From Streptomyces sp. SID12501 (GTDB lineage: Bacteria; Actinomycetota; Actinomycetes; Streptomycetales; Streptomycetaceae): DNA of 64,000 nucleotides. The stretch spans positions 1-64,000 of the forward strand of contig NZ_JAAGLU010000029.1 of assembly GCF_010550245.1 (NCBI RefSeq). The letters are read 5' to 3'. Every line of letters starts with the position of its first letter. Position 1 is the stretch's first letter. The notes below the pieces were generated by a model. The model had not been told where the DNA came from. It did no database searches and was given only the letters and a program-made list of their open reading frames with translations. Below are positions 48,995-58,169 of this stretch, piece by piece. Position numbers and translations under genes: made by a program.

Positions 48995-50659
48995 ATGGGT
49001 CCCGTACTCGCCGGCGTGCTCCAGCTGCTCGCCCTCATAGCCGCACTGGCGCTCGCCTACGTCCCCCTCGGCAACTACATGGCCAGGGTCTACTCCTCCG
49101 ACCGGCACTGGCGCGTCGAGAAGTGGATCTACAAGGGCATCGGCGCCAACCCGGACACGGAGATGCGCTGGCCCGCCTACCTGCGCGGTGTCCTTGCCTT
49201 CTCCGCCGTGGGTGTCCTGTTCCTCTACCTGCTCCAGCGGCTCCAGGGCGTCCTGCCCGGCTCGCTCGGCTTCTCCTCCATCGACCCGGACCAGGCGTTC
49301 AACACCGCCGTGTCCTTCGTGACCAACACCAACTGGCAGTCCTACTACGGCGAGCAGGCCATGGGCCACCTCGTGCAGACCGCCGGTCTTGCCGTCCAGA
49401 ACTTCGTCTCCGCCGCCGTCGGCATCGCCGTCGCGGTGGCCCTCGTACGCGGGTTCGCGCGCTCGCGCACCGGTGAGCTGGGCAACTTCTGGTCCGACCT
49501 GGTGCGTGGTGTCGTACGCATCCTGCTGCCGTTCTCCGTCGTCGTCGCGGTCGTGCTGGTCGCGTGCGGCGTGATCCAGAACTTCTCCGGCATTCACGAG
49601 GTCGGCCAGTTCATGGGGGGCTCCCAGCAGTGGAACGGGGGCGCTGTCGCCTCGCAGGAGGCCATCAAGGAGATCGGCACCAACGGCGGCGGCTACTTCA
49701 ACGCCAACTCCGCACACCCCTTCGAGAACCCGACGCCGTTCACCAACCTGCTGCAGATCTTCCTGCTGCTGGTCATCCCGTTCGCGCTGACCCGGACCTT
49801 CGGTGTCATGGTCGGCTCGGTCAGGCAGGGCTACGCGATCCTCGCGACCATGGCCACCATCTGGGTCGGCTTCGTCGCCCTGATGATGTGGAGCGAGTTC
49901 GCCCACCACGGGCCGGCGCTCCAGCTCGCCGGGGGTGCGATGGAGGGCAAGGAGACCCGGTTCGGGGTCGGAGCCTCGTCCATCTTCGCCGTGTCGACCA
50001 CGCTGACGTCCACGGGGGCGGTGGACTCCTTCCACTCCTCGTTCACCGGGCTCGGCGGCGGCATCACCATGCTCGGCATGATGCTGGGCGAGATCGCGCC
50101 CGGCGGCACCGGCTCCGGCCTCTACGGCATGCTGATCATGGCGGTCATCGCGGTGTTCATCGCCGGGCTCATGGTCGGCCGCACGCCCGAGTACCTGGGC
50201 AAGAAGATCGGCACCCGCGAGATCAAGTTCGCGGCCTGCTACATCCTCATCACCCCGGCCCTGGTGCTCGTCTTCACCGCCGCCGCCATGGCGTTGCCGA
50301 CGCCCGGCAACTCGATGACCAACAGCGGGGCGCACGGCTTCTCCGAGATCCTTTACGCCTACACCTCCGCGTCGAACAACAACGGCTCGGCCTTCGCCGG
50401 GCTGAACGCGGACACCCAGTGGTTCAACACCACGCTGGGGCTGGCCATGGTGCTGGGCCGCTTCCTGCCCATGGTGTTCGTCCTGGCGCTGGCCGGATCG
50501 CTGGCCGAGCAGCAGCCGGTGCCGGTCACCGCGGGCACCCTGCGGACCGAGAAGCCCCTGTTCACGGGTCTGCTGGTGGGCGCGATCCTCATCATCACCG
50601 GTCTGACCTACTTCCCGGCGCTGGCGCTCGGTCCGCTGGCCGAGGGGCTGGCGTCATGA
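48995..50659 (+). CDS. kdpA: K+-transporting ATPase subunit KdpA
   Basis: KdpA is the potassium-selecting channel-like subunit, 554 residues with about ten membrane segments. The pore-loop landmarks are SFVTNTNWQSYYGE near 108, GTNGGGYFNANSAHPFENPT near 228, the SLTSTGAV-like STTLTSTGAVDSF near 331, and NNNGSAFAGL near 463. The ATG follows kdpF by eight bases, and its stop overlaps the kdpB start (ATGA). Confidence 0.97.
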   Translation: MGPVLAGVLQLLALIAALALAYVPLGNYMARVYSSDRHWRVEKWIYKGIGANPDTEMRWPAYLRGVLAFSAVGVLFLYLLQRLQGVLPGSLGFSSIDPDQAFNTAVSFVTNTNWQSYYGEQAMGHLVQTAGLAVQNFVSAAVGIAVAVALVRGFARSRTGELGNFWSDLVRGVVRILLPFSVVVAVVLVACGVIQNFSGIHEVGQFMGGSQQWNGGAVASQEAIKEIGTNGGGYFNANSAHPFENPTPFTNLLQIFLLLVIPFALTRTFGVMVGSVRQGYAILATMATIWVGFVALMMWSEFAHHGPALQLAGGAMEGKETRFGVGASSIFAVSTTLTSTGAVDSFHSSFTGLGGGITMLGMMLGEIAPGGTGSGLYGMLIMAVIAVFIAGLMVGRTPEYLGKKIGTREIKFAACYILITPALVLVFTAAAMALPTPGNSMTNSGAHGFSEILYAYTSASNNNGSAFAGLNADTQWFNTTLGLAMVLGRFLPMVFVLALAGSLAEQQPVPVTAGTLRTEKPLFTGLLVGAILIITGLTYFPALALGPLAEGLAS

Positions 50660-52821
50660 CAACCGGAACAACTGACCCAACCGGAACAACTGACCCGACC
50701 GAGCAAGAGGACGCGATGTCCACAGCCACTCCGACCCGGGCGCCGCACAGCGACGTACCCACCGGGCACAAGCTCGCCGAAAGCCGTGTCGGCGCGGGCC
50801 TCTTCGACCCCCGGCAGCTGCTGAGGTCGCTGCCGGACGCCTGCCGCAAGCTCGACCCGCGGGTGATGGTCAAGTCCCCCGTGATGTTCGTGGTGCTCGT
50901 CGGATCCGTGCTGACGACGGTCTTCTCCTTCAAGGACCCGGGCGACTGGTTCGGCTGGACCATCAGCGCCTGGCTCTGGCTGACCGTGATCTTCGCCAAC
51001 CTGGCGGAGGCGGTCGCCGAGGGGCGCGGCAAGGCCCAGGCGGACACGCTGAGGAAGGCCAAGACCGACACGGTCGCGCGGCGCCTGACCGGAGACGGGA
51101 AGTCCGAGGAGCAGGTGCCCGGCACCGAGCTGCGCATCGGCGACCGTGTCGTCTGCGAGGCCGGTGACATCATTCCCGGCGACGGTGACGTCGTCGAGGG
51201 TGTGGCGTCCGTCGACGAGTCGGCCATCACCGGGGAGTCGGCGCCGGTCATCCGGGAGTCCGGCGGCGACCGGTCGGCCGTGACCGGCGGTACGAAGGTG
51301 CTGTCCGACCGGATCGTCATCAAGATCACGACGAAGCCCGGCGAGACCTTCATCGACCGCATGATCAGCCTGGTCGAGGGCGCCGCCCGGCAGAAGACGC
51401 CGAACGAGATCGCGCTGAACATCCTGCTCGCCTCGCTGACCATCGTCTTCCTGCTGGCCGTGGCGACCCTGCCGCCGCTCGCGGACTACGCGGGCACCCA
51501 TCTGACGATGGTCGTGCTGGTGGCGCTGCTGGTCTGCCTCATCCCGACCACGATCGGCGCGCTGCTCTCCGCGATCGGCATCGCGGGCATGGACCGGCTG
51601 GTGCAGCGGAACGTGCTGGCGATGTCGGGCCGGGCAGTCGAGGCCGCCGGTGACGTCTCCACACTGCTGCTGGACAAGACGGGCACCATCACGCTCGGCA
51701 ACCGGCAGGCCGCCGAGTTCGTCCCGGTGGCGGGGGCGACGGAGGCCGAGGTCGCGGACGCGGCCCAGCTGTCCTCGCTGGCCGACGAGACGCCCGAGGG
51801 GCGGTCCATCGTCGTCCTGGCGAAGGAGAAGTACGGGCTGCGCGAACGTCACCAGGGCGAGCTGGCCGGTGCCGAGTGGATCGTCTTCACCGCCCAGACC
51901 CGGATGTCGGGCGTGGACGTCGACGGCAGGAAGATCCGCAAGGGTGCCGCCGGTTCGGTCGTCGCCTGGGTGAAGGAGCAGGGGGGTGCGGTGTCCGAGG
52001 ACGCCGGGGCGCTCACCGACCGGATCTCCGAGGCCGGAGGCACCCCGCTGCTCGTGGCCGTCGAGGACACCGACGGGGCACGGGTGTTGGGCGTCATCCA
52101 CCTCAAGGACGTCGTCAAGGAGGGCATGCGGGAGCGGTTCGACGAGCTGCGCCGCATGGGCATCAGGACCGTCATGATCACGGGCGACAACCCGCTGACC
52201 GCCAAGGCGATCGCCGAGGAGGCGGGCGTCGACGACTTCCTCGCCGAGGCCACCCCCGAGGACAAGATGGCCCTCATCAAGCGGGAACAGGCGGGCGGCA
52301 AGCTGGTCGCGATGACCGGCGACGGGACGAACGACGCGCCCGCGCTCGCCCAGGCCGATGTCGGCGTGGCCATGAACACGGGCACGTCGGCGGCGAAGGA
52401 GGCCGGCAACATGGTCGACCTCGACTCGAACCCGACGAAGCTGATCGAGATCGTCGAGATCGGCAAGCAACTCCTCATCACCCGGGGCGCGTTGACGACG
52501 TTCTCCATCGCCAACGACGTCGCGAAGTACTTCGCGATCATCCCGGCGCTGTTCGCGGCCGTCTATCCGGGCCTCGACAAGCTCAACATCATGAACCTGT
52601 CCTCGCCCGACTCCGCGATCCTCTCCGCCGTCATCTTCAACGCGCTGATCATCATCGCGCTGGTGCCGCTCGCGCTGCGGGGTGTGCGGTACAAGCCGAT
52701 GAGCGCCGACCGGATGCTCCGCCGCAACCTCGGGATCTACGGGATCGGCGGCCTGGTCGCCCCCTTCATCGGCATCAAGATCATCGACCTGCTGATCTCC
52801 CTCATCCCCGGCATTGGGTGA
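50656..52821 (+). CDS. kdpB: K+-transporting ATPase ATP-binding subunit KdpB
   Basis: KdpB is the P-type ATPase subunit that energises K+ uptake. Motifs are DESAITGES in the actuator domain, LLLDKTGTITLGNR with the phosphorylated Asp near 339, and TGDGTNDAPALAQADVG in the P domain. The ATG at 50656 overlaps the kdpA stop and gives 721 residues. A second ATG at 50716, with AGAGGA upstream, would omit an N-terminal tandem duplication (TGTTDPTGTTDPTEQ) encoded by an imperfect 18-bp repeat. Confidence 0.97.
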   Translation: MTTGTTDPTGTTDPTEQEDAMSTATPTRAPHSDVPTGHKLAESRVGAGLFDPRQLLRSLPDACRKLDPRVMVKSPVMFVVLVGSVLTTVFSFKDPGDWFGWTISAWLWLTVIFANLAEAVAEGRGKAQADTLRKAKTDTVARRLTGDGKSEEQVPGTELRIGDRVVCEAGDIIPGDGDVVEGVASVDESAITGESAPVIRESGGDRSAVTGGTKVLSDRIVIKITTKPGETFIDRMISLVEGAARQKTPNEIALNILLASLTIVFLLAVATLPPLADYAGTHLTMVVLVALLVCLIPTTIGALLSAIGIAGMDRLVQRNVLAMSGRAVEAAGDVSTLLLDKTGTITLGNRQAAEFVPVAGATEAEVADAAQLSSLADETPEGRSIVVLAKEKYGLRERHQGELAGAEWIVFTAQTRMSGVDVDGRKIRKGAAGSVVAWVKEQGGAVSEDAGALTDRISEAGGTPLLVAVEDTDGARVLGVIHLKDVVKEGMRERFDELRRMGIRTVMITGDNPLTAKAIAEEAGVDDFLAEATPEDKMALIKREQAGGKLVAMTGDGTNDAPALAQADVGVAMNTGTSAAKEAGNMVDLDSNPTKLIEIVEIGKQLLITRGALTTFSIANDVAKYFAIIPALFAAVYPGLDKLNIMNLSSPDSAILSAVIFNALIIIALVPLALRGVRYKPMSADRMLRRNLGIYGIGGLVAPFIGIKIIDLLISLIPGIG

Positions 52822-52825
52822 CGTC

Positions 52826-53458
52826 ATGAACAACTCGGTTACGAACACTGCCCGGTTGCTGGGAGCGGGCCTGCGCGCCCTGCTGGTGTTGACCGTGCTC
52901 ACAGGTGTGATCTACCCGCTGGCCGTCACAGGTGTTGCCCAGGCGGTCTTCCCGGGCAAGGCGAACGGCTCGGAGATCAAGTCCGAGGGGAAGGTGGTGG
53001 GTTCCTCGCTGATCGGTCAACAGGGGTACAGCCTGGACTTCTTCCAGTCCCGCCCGGCCAACGGCCTGGGTGTGAACTCGGTCAACACGCGGTACAAGCT
53101 GATCCTGTCCGGCGCGACGAACCGCTCGGCCGACAACCCCGACCTGATCAAGTGGGTCAAGGAGGCCAAGGCCAAGGTCGTCAAGGACAACTCGACCGCC
53201 GACTACAAGGTCAGCCCGTCCGACGTACCCGCCGACGCGGTCACGTCCTCCGGCTCCGGCCTGGACCCGGACATCTCCCCGGCCTACGCCGACCTCCAGG
53301 TCCACCGGATCGCCGAGCGCGACGGTCTGTCCGTCGCCCGGGTGCGGAAACTGGTCGACGACCACACGGAGGGCCGTACCCTCGGGTTCATCGGTGAGCC
53401 CCGGGTCAACGTCCTCGAACTCAACATCGCGCTCAGGGAACTGATCAGGGGCCAGTGA
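52826..53458 (+). CDS. kdpC: K+-transporting ATPase subunit KdpC
   Basis: KdpC is the periplasm-facing accessory subunit, 210 residues with one N-terminal membrane segment (LRALLVLTVLTGVIYPLAVT). Conserved parts are YSLDFFQSRPA, SGATNRSADNPDL, SSGSGLDPDISPAYA and RVNVLELNIAL. The ATG lies five bases after the kdpB stop. A kdpE-like response regulator gene follows after only a few bases, where kdpD would usually come. Confidence 0.95.
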   Translation: MNNSVTNTARLLGAGLRALLVLTVLTGVIYPLAVTGVAQAVFPGKANGSEIKSEGKVVGSSLIGQQGYSLDFFQSRPANGLGVNSVNTRYKLILSGATNRSADNPDLIKWVKEAKAKVVKDNSTADYKVSPSDVPADAVTSSGSGLDPDISPAYADLQVHRIAERDGLSVARVRKLVDDHTEGRTLGFIGEPRVNVLELNIALRELIRGQ

Positions 53459-53465
53459 TTCCGTG

Positions 53466-54149
53466 ATGACCCGGGTGCTGGTCGTGGAAGACGACCCCCA
53501 GCTCGTACGAGCACTCGTGATCAACATGCGGGCACGCCAGTACGGAGTGGACGCGGCGCCCGACGGCACCACGGCCCTCCGGCTGGCGGCGGCCCGTCGG
53601 CCGGACGTCGTGTTACTGGACCTGGGCCTGCCGGACATGGACGGCGTCGACGTCATCAGGGCACTGCGCGGCTGGACCCGGGTACCGATCCTGGTGCTGT
53701 CGGCGCGCCGGTCGTCCGACGAGAAGGCGGCGGCGCTGGACGCGGGCGCCGACGACTACCTCACCAAGCCGTTCGGCATGGACGAACTCCTGGCCAGGCT
53801 GCGGGCCGCCGTCCGCCGCACGGAGGAGGTTCCGCTCGCACCAGGGGCGACGGTCGTCATGACCGACGACTTCGTCATCGACCTGCGCGCCAAGAAGGCC
53901 ACGCGGGCCGGCCGGGACATCCGTCTCACCCCCACCGAATGGCATCTGCTGGAGATCCTGGTGACCAACCCGGGGCGCCTCATCAGCCGGAATCACCTGC
54001 TCCAGGAGGTGTGGGGCGCCGCCCGGCACAGCGGGTCCAACCACCTGCGCGTCCACATGGCCCAACTCCGCCGAAAACTGGAGTCGGACCCGGCGCATCC
54101 GCGCTACCTGATCACCGAGCCGGGGACGGGGTACCGGTTCGAGGGATGA
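53466..54149 (+). CDS. kdpE: KdpE-like OmpR/PhoB-family response regulator
   Basis: The 227-residue protein has a receiver domain with VLVVEDDPQ, the phospho-acceptor in LLDLGLPDMDG, LVLSAR and ADDYLTKPF, and a C-terminal winged helix (LTPTEWHLLEILVTNPGRLI, then LRVHMAQLRRKLE). This is the KdpE pattern; KdpE activates kdpFABC at low K+ or high osmolarity. A GTG at 53463 is an alternative start one codon earlier. Codon 50 (53613-53615) is TTA, the rare bldA-dependent Leu codon. The cognate sensor KdpD is not found in this window. Confidence 0.88.
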   Translation: MTRVLVVEDDPQLVRALVINMRARQYGVDAAPDGTTALRLAAARRPDVVLLDLGLPDMDGVDVIRALRGWTRVPILVLSARRSSDEKAAALDAGADDYLTKPFGMDELLARLRAAVRRTEEVPLAPGATVVMTDDFVIDLRAKKATRAGRDIRLTPTEWHLLEILVTNPGRLISRNHLLQEVWGAARHSGSNHLRVHMAQLRRKLESDPAHPRYLITEPGTGYRFEG

Positions 54150-54540
54150 CGGGTGTGGGCGGGTCTACGGGTGTGAGGGTGCGCGGGTGTGAACGGTACG
54201 GGCCTACGGACGTCGGGTCGCGGGCCGGGGCCCGCGACCCGCGGCCGATCACACCCGGACCCTCCACGCGACAGCCGTCTCCGCCCGGAGCGCCGCCTCG
54301 GGGTTCGCCACGTCGTCGAGCGTGACCTGCGGATCCAGGGCAGGCGCGCAGCGGCCGGTGGGCCCGGCCACGGACATTCGCGACGACCGCGGACGCGCCC
54401 GAGTTGGTGATGTGAACGGCTACCAACAGGGCGTGTTCGGCCCGCGGTTCGTGCCGCCGGGCGGGACGGCCCGCACACCCGCTGGTCGGCACGTGCTTCG
54501 ACTCCGTCACTCAGCGGCTCGGCCGACACCGCCAACGCCC
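54150..54540. other. Intergenic stretch after the kdp operon, no convincing gene
   Basis: These 391 bases hold a perfect hairpin, GGGTCGCGGGC (54215-54225) with GCCCGCGACCC (54230-54240), a likely terminator of the kdp operon. Minus-strand frames show protein-like fragments in two different frames (LLVAVHITNSGASAVVANV and QVTLDDVANPEAALRAETAV), which could be a decayed gene, but neither has a start and I do not recognise the family. Confidence 0.5.
54215..54240 (+). terminator. Perfect 11-bp hairpin after the kdp operon
   Basis: GGGTCGCGGGC and GCCCGCGACCC pair around CGGG, 65 bases after the response regulator stop. No T tract follows. Confidence 0.7.
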
Positions 54541-56031
54541 TTAGGTAACTGAGGTGTTGACGTGACGGACGGCGCTTTGCTTCAGCCCGTTCGTGCCGTT
54601 CGCCCCGGACATCAGCGTGCCCTCCACGACCCCGGGCGCGGCGCGTACGACGGGATCGAACACGCCTGTGGTGTCGGCGACGAGAGCCGCGGCCGGCCGG
54701 CCGTACTCGCGCGCGGGATCACCGGACCCACCGGTCGCCCGTGCCCACTCCGGCTCCCGGCCGTGGACGAAGCCGACCAGGTCGGCGTGCATCGCGGCGG
54801 CCAACTCCACGGGCGGGTACGGTCCGAGCGCCTGCGCGCTGCCCGGCGCGTCGAGCAGGTCGAAGAAGAACGGGATGTCGACGCAGTGCCCGGCGCCGCC
54901 GAGGACGGGGGAGGGCCACTCGAAGGAGTACAGCCAGGTACCGGCGCCGCCGTCGCGGCGCGCTGCCGCCACGCGTGGGCAGGCGGCCCGGAACAGGGTG
55001 TCCGTCACCCGGGTCCCCGCCGCGCGGGCGGCGGCGAGTTCGGCCGCGCTGTACGGGCTCGGATGCGGGTTCTCCGGCGCTGCACCGCAGTCGAACTCGT
55101 CACCCGTCGCCCCGAGCAGCAGAGGCACCTCCTGTCCGTGGCCGGAGAGTCCTTCGGCCACGGACACAGGCAGGACGTCGTCACCGATGACCGGCCCCAA
55201 CGGGAGTATGTCGACGCCGAGTTGGCCCCGCAGGTCGATGACGGCCCGCTGGAGCTGCTCCACGGTACGACTGCCGAATCCGGCCCGCGCAGGCGGCACC
55301 CCGACCCGCTCCCCGAGCCGTTCGACGAACCGGCGGGCCGGCTCCCGCTCCCCTTCGACGAGGACGCCTGAGACGCTGACCGCGCGCTGGAAGAGGCCGT
55401 CGGCAGCCGGCGACGAGAGCAGCGCGAGCACCGCCGCGCCCCCGGCCGACTGACCGGCGAGGGTGACCCGGTCCGGATCACCGCCGAACGCGCCGATGTT
55501 CTCCCGGACCCAGTCGAGCGCGAGCAGAATGTCACGCAGCCCGAGGTTGGTGGGTACGTCGTCCAGCGAGGCGAATCCATCGACGCCGAGCCGGTAGCCG
55601 ACGGTGACGCAGACGACGCCGCCCCGTGCGAAGGAACGGCCGTCGTACCACGGACTCGCCGGGCTGCCCGCCAGGAAGCCGCCGCCGTGGATCCACACCA
55701 GCACCGGGCAGGGCGCCGCGTGTCCGTCGGCCGGTGCGGGAGCGACGACGGAGAGGTTCAGGATGTCGTCGCCGGGCACCGACGGCTCCGGCACCGTGGT
55801 CGTGGCGAACAGGGGCACGCGTTGCGAGGTGGACCCGTGCCGGGACGCGTCGAACGGCCCCGGGAACCGGCCGCGTCGGACCGGCGCCGCGAACCGCCGT
55901 ACACCGGTGGGTGGTTCGGCGTACGGGATGCCCAGGAAGCGCCGCACGGGGCCGATGCGCCGGCCGACGACCGGGCCGGCGGGGGCATGGACGGTGACAG
56001 GGATACCGGTGATGCCGTCGAGGTGGTCCAT
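54541..56031 (-). CDS. Type-B carboxylesterase
   Basis: The 496-residue protein is an alpha/beta hydrolase of the carboxylesterase/lipase family. Features in order are RFLGIPYAEPPTG near the N-terminus, the oxyanion hole PVLVWIHGGGFLAG, the nucleophile elbow LAGQSAGG (GQSAG instead of the common GESAG), the acidic residue in ATGDEFDCG, and the His in GAGHCVDIPFFF. It hydrolyses carboxylic esters, possibly of secondary metabolites. No signal peptide is evident, so it is probably cytoplasmic. The ATG at 56031 was chosen; a GTG three codons upstream is possible. Its promoter region carries a 16-bp tandem repeat. Confidence 0.9.
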   Translation of the reverse strand: MDHLDGITGIPVTVHAPAGPVVGRRIGPVRRFLGIPYAEPPTGVRRFAAPVRRGRFPGPFDASRHGSTSQRVPLFATTTVPEPSVPGDDILNLSVVAPAPADGHAAPCPVLVWIHGGGFLAGSPASPWYDGRSFARGGVVCVTVGYRLGVDGFASLDDVPTNLGLRDILLALDWVRENIGAFGGDPDRVTLAGQSAGGAAVLALLSSPAADGLFQRAVSVSGVLVEGEREPARRFVERLGERVGVPPARAGFGSRTVEQLQRAVIDLRGQLGVDILPLGPVIGDDVLPVSVAEGLSGHGQEVPLLLGATGDEFDCGAAPENPHPSPYSAAELAAARAAGTRVTDTLFRAACPRVAAARRDGGAGTWLYSFEWPSPVLGGAGHCVDIPFFFDLLDAPGSAQALGPYPPVELAAAMHADLVGFVHGREPEWARATGGSGDPAREYGRPAAALVADTTGVFDPVVRAAPGVVEGTLMSGANGTNGLKQSAVRHVNTSVT

Positions 56032-56386
56032 GGGGGTCACGCATTCCCGATCCGGAGATGCCCTGTACGAAAGATGCCCTGTACGAAGGAGTGCTGGAGA
56101 GAACCCCATGGGCGCGATGTCGCCGGTGAGGCTGGTGGCGAGAAAGCTACGAGCGGGGCATTTCGGCCGAGTGGCAGACCCGTCACGAATAATTTCGGAA
56201 CTTGTAGCCAAATCGATTCGTCACGACTTACGTCATTTACGCATTGCGGCTCAGGGCTCAGGGCTCACGGCTGCGCTCGCGCCATAAATTGGGTGGCGGG
56301 TGAGGGGAGCGAGCGTTACCGTCTCGGACGATGACTACCGACTCCCTTCACAGATCGGGGGTCCCGTCCGTGCAAGGTGAGTGCTG
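56032..56386. promoter_or_regulatory. Divergent promoter region, esterase and MoxR operon
   Basis: The 355 bases contain no gene. They include a stretch of lower GC (about 56180-56245, with AATAATTTCGG and ACTTACGTCATTTACGC) suited to promoters in both directions, and short GGCTCA repeats near 56255. Individual promoter elements could not be assigned. Confidence 0.5.
56056..56087. repeat. 16-bp perfect tandem duplication upstream of the esterase gene
   Basis: AGATGCCCTGTACGAA occurs at 56056-56071 and again at 56072-56087. It lies 25-56 bases upstream of the esterase start and could be a duplicated operator half or simple slippage. Confidence 0.85.
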
Positions 56387-58105
56387 ATGCTCACTGAGAA
56401 CGCGTACGGGGACACCCACCTCTCTTATTGGCCGCGCGTACGAGAGTTCGCCGTGCCGCCGTCCATGATCGCGACCGCGACGGCCCGCCGCCTGGCCGGG
56501 GACTGGGCGGGTGCGTGTGCCGCCGCAGGCATCGATGTCGATCTGAACCTACGGTCCGTGGCATGCGCCCACGGCCGGGAACTCGCGTCCCAACTCCGCG
56601 CCGATCTACGTCACTTGGTGCCCGACCTGCTGCGCTGGCACTTGCCGAGGATCGCCCCCGACGGGCTGCTGCGCCCGGGACTGACGATCGGCCTGGCCCG
56701 GTACGACGCCCCTGGACGGGCGGGCGCCCACCCGGTGCACCTCGTGGCCCGCACCGCACCGGCCTGGGCGGATGCCGGCCAGCGGATCAGCCTCACGCTG
56801 TGGGACGGCTCCCGCGCGGATGCGAGCGCTCACCGCTCCGCGCACCCTCACCCCAACCGACGGTTCCGCCTCGATCTGCACCGTCACCTGTGGGACGCCC
56901 GCAGAACCGATGAGCTGCGAGCCCGGTCCGGCGCGGACCGGCCGCCCGGCGGTGACTGTCCGGTCCCGTCGGCCCCGGATCTCCTGGCGCGGGTACTGCA
57001 GGGGCGTCGCTGTGCCGTGGATCGGTGGGCGGCCGAAGCACGGCTGCTGCTCGACGCCGACGGACGGCCGGTCGAAGCCGACGTGGGCACCGGAACCAAG
57101 ACCGGCCCTGGCACCGGTACGGGCTCCGGCCCTGGCCTTGGCGCGGGCCCCGGCTCCGGCTCCGGCCTTGGCACGGGTTATGGCTTCGGTATGGGCTCCA
57201 GCCCTCCCCTCGGCTCCGGCGTCGGTACGGGCCCCGGCCCTGGTTGTGGCCCTGGCCCTGGCTCCGGCCCCGGCTTCGACGCAGGACCCGGCTCCGGCTC
57301 CGGTATTGGAACGGGCGCTGGAGCTGGAGCCGTCCCTGGCACGGGCATTGGGCCCGGCCCCGGAACCAGCACAGGCACCGTCGCCGTGCGGCTCGGGGCC
57401 CGGCAGCGGCTGCTCCTGGATCTCGTCGCGGCCCCGGACGGCAGCGGGCCGCCCACGCTGCGCATCTCGCAGGCGCCCAAGGGCGGCGACACCTCCGCAC
57501 TGCCGGTCCTGCCCGACGCGGCGACCTGGGTGCTGCCCGACCTGGAACTCATCCGTGCGGGCGCGATCGGGGTGGACCGGCTGCACCCGCTGGTCGCCTC
57601 GGCACTCGCACCGGACCGTCCGCCGACCGGGCCACCCCGGAACCCGGACCGGGCAGGTGAGCCGCGCCTCGTGGAGTGCCGGGGCGCCCGGCACCGGATC
57701 GGCCTGGTCGGCGGGGTGCTCGCCCCGCTGGACCACGACCCGGCCGAGATCCGCCGGGAAGAACTCCTGGCCGAGCTGACCGGCACGCCACTGCCCTGTC
57801 TGCAAGCCATCGACGAGGCCCACCGTCACCCGGACTGCCTCACCGGCGTCCGTGAACGCCTGGACCACGGCGACATCGCCGGTGCGCTGGCCGTCGTAGA
57901 AGGTCTGCTCGGCCCCGACGCGGTGCTGCGCGGCGGCGCCTTGCGCGACGAGCTGGAAAGTGCCGCCCAGCGGCGGATCACCTACGGCCTGTTCAGGGCG
58001 GGCCTGACCGGACCCGGCCCCGGTCCGGGATTCGGTGGCTACCGCCCGGACCCCGTCCGTACTCGTGACCACCGTTCCCGCCCGCGCCAGGCGACCTTCC
58101 GCTGA
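56387..58105 (+). CDS. MoxR/vWA-associated protein with a long Gly-rich linker
   Basis: The 572-residue protein has an N-terminal alpha/beta domain (to about 230, including SYWPRVREFAVPPSMIATAT and GQRISLTLWDGSRA). A low-complexity linker follows at about 230-332, built almost only of Gly with Thr, Ser, Pro and Ala (GTGTGSGPGLGAGPGSGSGL). Then comes a C-terminal domain (RLGARQRLLLDLV, then ECRGARHRIGLVGGVLAPLD). It precedes the MoxR ATPase gene by 64 bases, so it probably supplies a partner of the ATPase/vWA complex, like the accessory proteins of other MoxR loci. I do not recognise the domain. The ATG at 56387 and a GTG at 56381 both follow AAGGTGA. Confidence 0.68.
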   Translation: MLTENAYGDTHLSYWPRVREFAVPPSMIATATARRLAGDWAGACAAAGIDVDLNLRSVACAHGRELASQLRADLRHLVPDLLRWHLPRIAPDGLLRPGLTIGLARYDAPGRAGAHPVHLVARTAPAWADAGQRISLTLWDGSRADASAHRSAHPHPNRRFRLDLHRHLWDARRTDELRARSGADRPPGGDCPVPSAPDLLARVLQGRRCAVDRWAAEARLLLDADGRPVEADVGTGTKTGPGTGTGSGPGLGAGPGSGSGLGTGYGFGMGSSPPLGSGVGTGPGPGCGPGPGSGPGFDAGPGSGSGIGTGAGAGAVPGTGIGPGPGTSTGTVAVRLGARQRLLLDLVAAPDGSGPPTLRISQAPKGGDTSALPVLPDAATWVLPDLELIRAGAIGVDRLHPLVASALAPDRPPTGPPRNPDRAGEPRLVECRGARHRIGLVGGVLAPLDHDPAEIRREELLAELTGTPLPCLQAIDEAHRHPDCLTGVRERLDHGDIAGALAVVEGLLGPDAVLRGGALRDELESAAQRRITYGLFRAGLTGPGPGPGFGGYRPDPVRTRDHRSRPRQATFR

Positions 58106-58169
58106 CCTGGGGACGTTCGCCCCCCCAAAAAAAAGCACCCACTCATGACCAACCCAAAGGTGATCAATC

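Noticed and set aside
54160..54535. Possible decayed minus-strand gene between the response regulator and the esterase
   Set aside because: Protein-like fragments appear in two frames, but no start, family or continuous frame exists.
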